This document shows positions 31,516-34,587 of a stretch of 34,587 nucleotides of DNA, piece by piece. This stretch comes from an uncultured Geobacter sp. (GTDB lineage: Bacteria; Desulfobacterota; Desulfuromonadia; Geobacterales; DSM-12255). Both the position numbers and the translations under genes were made by a program. The notes beneath the pieces were generated by a model. It was not told where the DNA came from. It saw only the letters and a list, made by a program, of their open reading frames with translations, and made no database searches. The stretch is taken from NCBI GenBank assembly GCA_937860145.1, contig CALMBF010000020.1, forward strand, positions 1 through 34,587. The letters are read 5' to 3'. Each line of letters opens with the position of its first letter. The stretch's first letter is position 1.

Positions 31516-32120
31516 CAGTCGAAGAAGCGGATAGTTTTGATCAAACGTCCAGCGATGACCGTCTCAGCATCACCAGCGTGGACGATGATCGGCGACATGG
31601 TGGAGTTTTCTGGTTGAAGTCGAACGCGGCCATCTTCCAAAAAGAACCGTTTCAATGTTGCCTCACCGTCGATTAGAGCAACGACAATCTCACCGTTCTC
31701 AGCGGTCTGTTGTGGGCGGATGATGGCGTAGTCTCCGCTGAAGATCCCGGCGTCGATCATACTGTCACCTTTGACCTTCAGAATGAAGTTGTCTTTGCCC
31801 TTTAACCAGCTAGCATCGATCTGGCAAAAGCCGAGTATGTCTTCAGTCGCTAGTTCTGGCATACCGGCCCGGACAGTGCCTAGTATTGGGACTGACACGG
31901 AGTAGTCTGATTTCCGGGGGAGTGATATTCCACGTGACCCTTCACGACGATGGATGTATCCTTTCCTCGCAAGAGCATCCAAGTGCAGCATTGCGGTTGC
32001 TGTACCTTTAGTCCCGATATGATCCGAGATTTCGCGTAACGTCGGAGGGCAACCGTGCTCGTCTAGGTACACCGAAATGTAGTTGAGTACCTGCTTTTGG
32101 CGGTCGGTGAGGTCCTGCAT
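31515..32120 (-). CDS. lexA: LexA-family SOS repressor with self-cleavage domain
   Basis: 201 residues, normal length. An N-terminal winged helix (LTDRQKQVLNYISVYL, PPTLREISDHIGTKGTATAM) joins a S24 peptidase domain. The Ala85-Gly86 cleavage bond is visible in VRAGMPEL, nucleophile Ser120 in GDSMIDAGIFSGD, and general base Lys157 in DGEATLKRFF. RecA-stimulated self-cleavage should therefore work. ATG 32120 has AGGAG seven bases upstream. Palindromic TGATAGC sites just upstream argue for autoregulation. It differs from a host housekeeping LexA by being carried on the element and controlling its own polymerase; it may also repress the divergent operon. Confidence 0.95.
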   Translation of the reverse strand: MQDLTDRQKQVLNYISVYLDEHGCPPTLREISDHIGTKGTATAMLHLDALARKGYIHRREGSRGISLPRKSDYSVSVPILGTVRAGMPELATEDILGFCQIDASWLKGKDNFILKVKGDSMIDAGIFSGDYAIIRPQQTAENGEIVVALIDGEATLKRFFLEDGRVRLQPENSTMSPIIVHAGDAETVIAGRLIKTIRFFD

Positions 32121-32130
32121 ATGATTCTCC

Positions 32131-32168
32131 TGATAGCTGTCGCATGATATAGGCTATCAAATGATAGC
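32131..32168. promoter_or_regulatory. Probable LexA operator between divergent operons
   Basis: GCTATCA-AA-TGATAGC (32153-32168) is a perfect palindrome, and a third half-site TGATAGC lies at 32131-32137; TGATA and TATCA (32145-32159) also form an overlapping inverted repeat. It is 11-48 bases upstream of lexA and about 125-160 upstream of the plus-strand nuclease gene. It differs from the GGTT-N2-C type box reported for Geobacter LexA. Confidence 0.7.
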
Positions 32169-32293
32169 TATTAAAAAACAGAGAGTCAACATGGAATTCA
32201 GCGACTCATTGACATATTCTGTCGCGGTGCTCTGGTAAACATAAATACAGTGCGATTGGATGGCAGAGATTATTGTTGAAACACGGAGGTTAC

Positions 32294-33169
32294 ATGGCGA
32301 AATCAGCGTTCAAGAGAGGTCTCGGTATTGACGCCTTGCAATCGGTTAAAGCTTTACTGGATACCGAGATAGGACGGCGTATCAAAGAAGAGCCGAAGCT
32401 TAATATTTGCATTCGCGAAGATTACGTAAACATCTATTGCAACGGCAGTTCGATACTAAAGTTCACGCCTTGTCCCGATAGATACGAAATACATTACAAA
32501 TACACGCAAGAACCAAAGTCTGGAAACTACTTGGCTCTAAATCTCGATTGTGGGGATTTGGTCGTCGGCAACTTCAACCTGTCGAAGCTGATAAACGACC
32601 CGGATTGCTACATAGGTGAGTACGTTTGCGGGGAAAAAGAGCATCTGGCGAGATATTTGAGCTCGGATCAGTCTCCAACGATTATCGATTTGGAGGTTGC
32701 GTATACCTGCAAACGGAAGGGGAAAAGCGGGAGAGATTACGTCGCGAAACGCATAGATCTTGCTGTTATCGAAAACAACAAGTTGCAGCTTATCGAGGTC
32801 AAGATCGATACCGACGGTAGGCTTCGCTCTGAGAAGGATGGCGATCAAGAGATTCTTGAGCAGATGCAATCTTATCGAGAGTTTATCGCCTCAGAGTCAG
32901 CGAACATCATTCAGTCTTACAAGACGATTGCGCAAAACATCATCGATCTGGATTTGGTCCACAAGATGGGAGGGACCCCCAAATTCACAGCTGAGAACTT
33001 AAAAGAATTCATCAGAAACGAAGAATGCTTAGCCGTTGAGCCGGTACTTCTCATCATCGAAACCGGCAAAAGCAAAATCGGCAGAAATGGGATAAATCAT
33101 TGGGACCGGCTGTTGTCACAGTTCGACAGGTTAGGTTTTCCGCCGCCGCGTATCTGGGCTTCGCAATAA
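32294..33169 (+). CDS. PD-(D/E)XK nuclease-like protein, unknown system
   Basis: A 291-residue soluble protein. ATG 32294 has GGAGG five bases upstream; the seven-codon extension to TTG 32273 lacks support. The N-terminal ~125 residues (beta-rich, with several Cys but no clear metal site) are unrecognised. The middle region shows a PD-(D/E)XK pattern: IIDLEVAY (Glu134), KRIDLAVIE (Asp155), LQLIEVKID (Glu168, Lys170), then a helix with QMQSYREFI that matches the motif-IV Gln/Tyr helix. This is typical of restriction-type and recombination nucleases. It is first of four plus-strand genes and divergent from lexA. A role in defence or element maintenance is inference. Confidence 0.7.
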   Translation: MAKSAFKRGLGIDALQSVKALLDTEIGRRIKEEPKLNICIREDYVNIYCNGSSILKFTPCPDRYEIHYKYTQEPKSGNYLALNLDCGDLVVGNFNLSKLINDPDCYIGEYVCGEKEHLARYLSSDQSPTIIDLEVAYTCKRKGKSGRDYVAKRIDLAVIENNKLQLIEVKIDTDGRLRSEKDGDQEILEQMQSYREFIASESANIIQSYKTIAQNIIDLDLVHKMGGTPKFTAENLKEFIRNEECLAVEPVLLIIETGKSKIGRNGINHWDRLLSQFDRLGFPPPRIWASQ

Positions 33170-33204
33170 CCCAGTGTCGCCATCAGTTAAGTAGAAGCAT
33201 TAAA

Positions 33205-33477
33205 ATGATAAATCCGCCAGATATTGAAGCAGGGTACAGCTGCCCTTTGTGTAATGGACACAAGGACCATGAGTTCGTCTGGCATGAGCTGGCTCAAGCG
33301 TATGTGTGCTTCGGTTGTCGTTGCGAGATTGATTACGGTCTTGATTTTGAACAGCAGCCTACAGCCGATGATTACAACTGCTATGATACGATTGAGCGTT
33401 TGTTGGAACGGTTAAGGATCAACTATGAAGAGTTGCAGCGACGCCACAAGAATCTTGTCTTACAAATCGAACCGTAG
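33205..33477 (+). CDS. 90-residue zinc-ribbon protein
   Basis: It starts at ATG 33205, 35 bases after the nuclease gene; the longer frame to 33100 re-reads the previous gene. Two CX2C pairs, SCPLC (Cys13, Cys16) and VCFGC (Cys35, Cys38), are separated by 18 residues and form a likely zinc ribbon. The second half is charged and helical (TIERLLERLRINYEELQRR), probably a short coiled coil for dimerisation or partner binding. Its last 53 bases overlap the next gene in another frame. No known family is recognised; nucleic-acid or protein binding is the usual role of such small ribbons. The ribosome site is weak. Confidence 0.65.
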   Translation: MINPPDIEAGYSCPLCNGHKDHEFVWHELAQAYVCFGCRCEIDYGLDFEQQPTADDYNCYDTIERLLERLRINYEELQRRHKNLVLQIEP

Positions 33478-33985
33478 AGTCATATACGGAGATTTCAGCG
33501 GGAAACATTCGACTAGAGCGGATGAGACAGTCCATTTTATCTATGCTCATGTAACGGCTTGGCAATACGGCGTCAGTCAGCCGACTCTGCGAAAGGCATC
33601 AAGTAAAGCAAGTTTGTGTATCCGGATCGAGGCAACTATTGAAGCTGCCGCTATTTTCAATGAACCAATCCCGGTTAATATCTGCCTGATTTCAGAAAGT
33701 CATGATACGGATACTTCTCAACTGTCACCTTGGCAGCTTGATGTTCTCCCTCCTCAGAACGATCCATTGATCCCCAGATTCTCAGAAACTGTCATCACGC
33801 TAACAGAGACAACATTACGAGACGTGAAGGACGGCCTGTTTCTTACGGTGCATTCCCCTGAACTATCGGTACAAGTAGGATTGACCCTACGAGAGACGGC
33901 TGTCCCGTTTTCGGATGTAGCTGAGCGCAGCTTTGAGATTTTAGAGTTAAATTATACGCTACGGAGTCAGAAAGATAATCAGTGA
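33425..33985 (+). CDS. 186-residue protein of unknown function
   Basis: It starts at ATG 33425 inside the end of the zinc-ribbon gene, with AAGGA six bases upstream, and runs into the metallo-beta-lactamase gene with a GTGA overlap. The first 18 residues re-read the overlap, so a later start is possible though no good codon with a ribosome site follows. There is no signal peptide or membrane segment. The composition is mixed alpha/beta, with EATIEAAAIFNEPIPVNIC and a Thr-rich strand SETVITLTETTLRD. I do not recognise a family. Tight coupling to the next gene suggests that both products act together. Confidence 0.6.
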   Translation: MKSCSDATRILSYKSNRRVIYGDFSGKHSTRADETVHFIYAHVTAWQYGVSQPTLRKASSKASLCIRIEATIEAAAIFNEPIPVNICLISESHDTDTSQLSPWQLDVLPPQNDPLIPRFSETVITLTETTLRDVKDGLFLTVHSPELSVQVGLTLRETAVPFSDVAERSFEILELNYTLRSQKDNQ

Positions 33986-34551
33986 AGCTTATTATTCATC
34001 GCGGAACACATGAAATCGGTGGCACGTGTATTCGTGTCATGACCGATAGAACAAGCGTCTTGTTAGATGCGGGTTTGCCACTCTCACCAGAGAGTCGAAG
34101 CATAAACCAACAGGATTTAGAGGCAGATGCCGTAATAATCAGCCATCCCCACCAGGATCACTGCGGTCTTCTTGATACCTTGCCGGACTCCTTGCCAGTC
34201 TATATAGGCGAAGTCGGGAAATGTCTGCTTGATGCTACCCGGCTGTTCCTGAGACGACAACCGTTACAAAAAGCTTTTGCATATTTTCGACCGTGGCAGC
34301 AGTTCGTTGTCGGAGATATCAAGATCACTCCCTACCTAGTAGATCATTCTGCCGCCGATGCCTATGCGTTTCTGATAGAGGCGGACAACACGAGGCTGTT
34401 CTATAGCGGTGATTTCCGAGCCCACGGCAGAAAATCAATTCTCTTTGATTCGATGGTAGAGCGTCCTCTGCGGGATGTTGATGTCCTCCTGATGGAAGGC
34501 ACCATGATGCAGCGGGAGAATAATGAATTTCCGACTGTCAATCGGCATTGA
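33982..34551 (+). CDS. Metallo-beta-lactamase-fold hydrolase, truncated by IS end
   Basis: GTG start at 33982, coupled to the previous stop. 189 codons are read. The metal motif HPHQDH (His55, His57, Asp59, His60), a third His (VDHSAADAY, His122) and the bridging Asp (YSGDFRAHG, Asp144) are present. This spacing resembles RNase J / CPSF-type or related nucleic-acid hydrolases. The reading frame runs into IS-like sequence at 34536: the last residues TVNRH and the stop come from it. The family is usually longer, with the C-terminal part including a last metal His, so the product is probably inactive or altered. The missing part may lie on the far side of the IS. Confidence 0.8.
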   Translation: MKLIIHRGTHEIGGTCIRVMTDRTSVLLDAGLPLSPESRSINQQDLEADAVIISHPHQDHCGLLDTLPDSLPVYIGEVGKCLLDATRLFLRRQPLQKAFAYFRPWQQFVVGDIKITPYLVDHSAADAYAFLIEADNTRLFYSGDFRAHGRKSILFDSMVERPLRDVDVLLMEGTMMQRENNEFPTVNRH

Positions 34552-34587
34552 ATTTTGACCCACCATAGGCGTGTTTTTTGACCCACC
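34536..34587. mobile_element. Terminus of an IS21-family-like insertion sequence
   Basis: Starting at TGTCAATCGG, the sequence departs from the interrupted gene. The 12-base TTTTGACCCACC occurs twice (34553-34564 and 34576-34587), 23 bases apart. IS21-type elements begin with TG and carry repeated transposase-binding motifs of this kind at their ends. The contig stops exactly after the second copy, as expected where a multicopy repeat breaks an assembly. No transposase gene is in view. Confidence 0.6.

Larger units (their letters stand above)
29800..34535. mobile_element. Integrated genomic element (left end; right end outside the window)
   Basis: It begins at the tRNA fragment and runs right to an IS end near the contig edge. 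Base composition drops visibly in G+C relative to the left 29 kb. The cargo is a lexA-dinB cassette and a plus-strand group of poorly known genes. No integrase, relaxase or phage structural gene is in view, so the type (ICE, prophage, island) cannot be told. The intact tRNA copy and integrase are expected beyond 34587. Confidence 0.65.

Noticed and set aside
34401-34586. Minus-strand 61-codon frame at the contig end
   Set aside because: It is antisense to the MBL gene and enters the IS terminus, where no transposase coding is expected.

Overview
The window looks like a draft contig from a Geobacter-like member of the Desulfuromonadota. The evidence is the high G+C, two very large multiheme c-type cytochromes in which CXXCH motifs are interleaved with CX4CH motifs (the arrangement known from the Geobacter CxxxxCH...CXXCH domain family), a system II (ResB/CcsA) cytochrome c maturation pair, and sigma-54-type promoters. 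The first 46 bases are not genomic: they are an Illumina Nextera i7 adapter with its index. The last ~50 bases look like the end of an IS21-family insertion sequence, where the assembly stopped.

Region 1 (47-12478, all minus strand): a run of tightly spaced or overlapping genes. In transcription order they encode a divergent four-helix ResB-like membrane protein, a nine-repeat WG lipoprotein, CcsA, ResB, a membrane protein fused to a spermidine-synthase-like domain, three consecutive paralogous GT-C/TMTC-like membrane proteins with C-terminal TPRs, an SGNH-hydrolase-like protein, and a membrane-anchored protein cut by the contig end.

Region 2 (12516-23934, minus strand): a two-gene cytochrome operon. 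A 2660-residue secreted protein carries a heme-free adhesin-like N-terminal third followed by 31 CXXCH, 11 CX4CH and one CX3CH motif. A 1043-residue partner carries 16 CXXCH, 3 CX4CH and single CX1CH, CX5CH and CX6CH motifs. A near-consensus sigma-54 promoter lies about 200 bases upstream, a terminator-like hairpin lies in the leader, and a tandem hairpin closes the operon. The adjacent heme-lyase genes make it likely that regions 1 and 2 build one extracellular or outer-surface electron-transfer apparatus.

Region 3 (24045-29763, minus strand): a four-gene sensory operon, TonB-dependent receptor - YfiR-like periplasmic protein - CHASE8/HAMP/PAS histidine kinase - NarL-type response regulator. 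It has a structured leader that resembles a degenerate cobalamin riboswitch and a possible sigma-54 promoter.

Region 4 (29775-34587): an integrated element, visibly lower in G+C. It starts at the 25-base 3' end of a tRNA gene (tRNA-Phe-like acceptor) that lies just before its original terminator. It carries a minus-strand lexA - 79-residue protein - dinB mutagenesis cassette with its own palindromic operator. Divergent from this is a plus-strand operon encoding a PD-(D/E)XK nuclease-like protein, a zinc-ribbon protein, an unknown 186-residue protein and a metallo-beta-lactamase-fold protein, the last truncated by the IS end. This plus-strand set is the best candidate here for an undescribed (possibly defensive) system; its function is not known.
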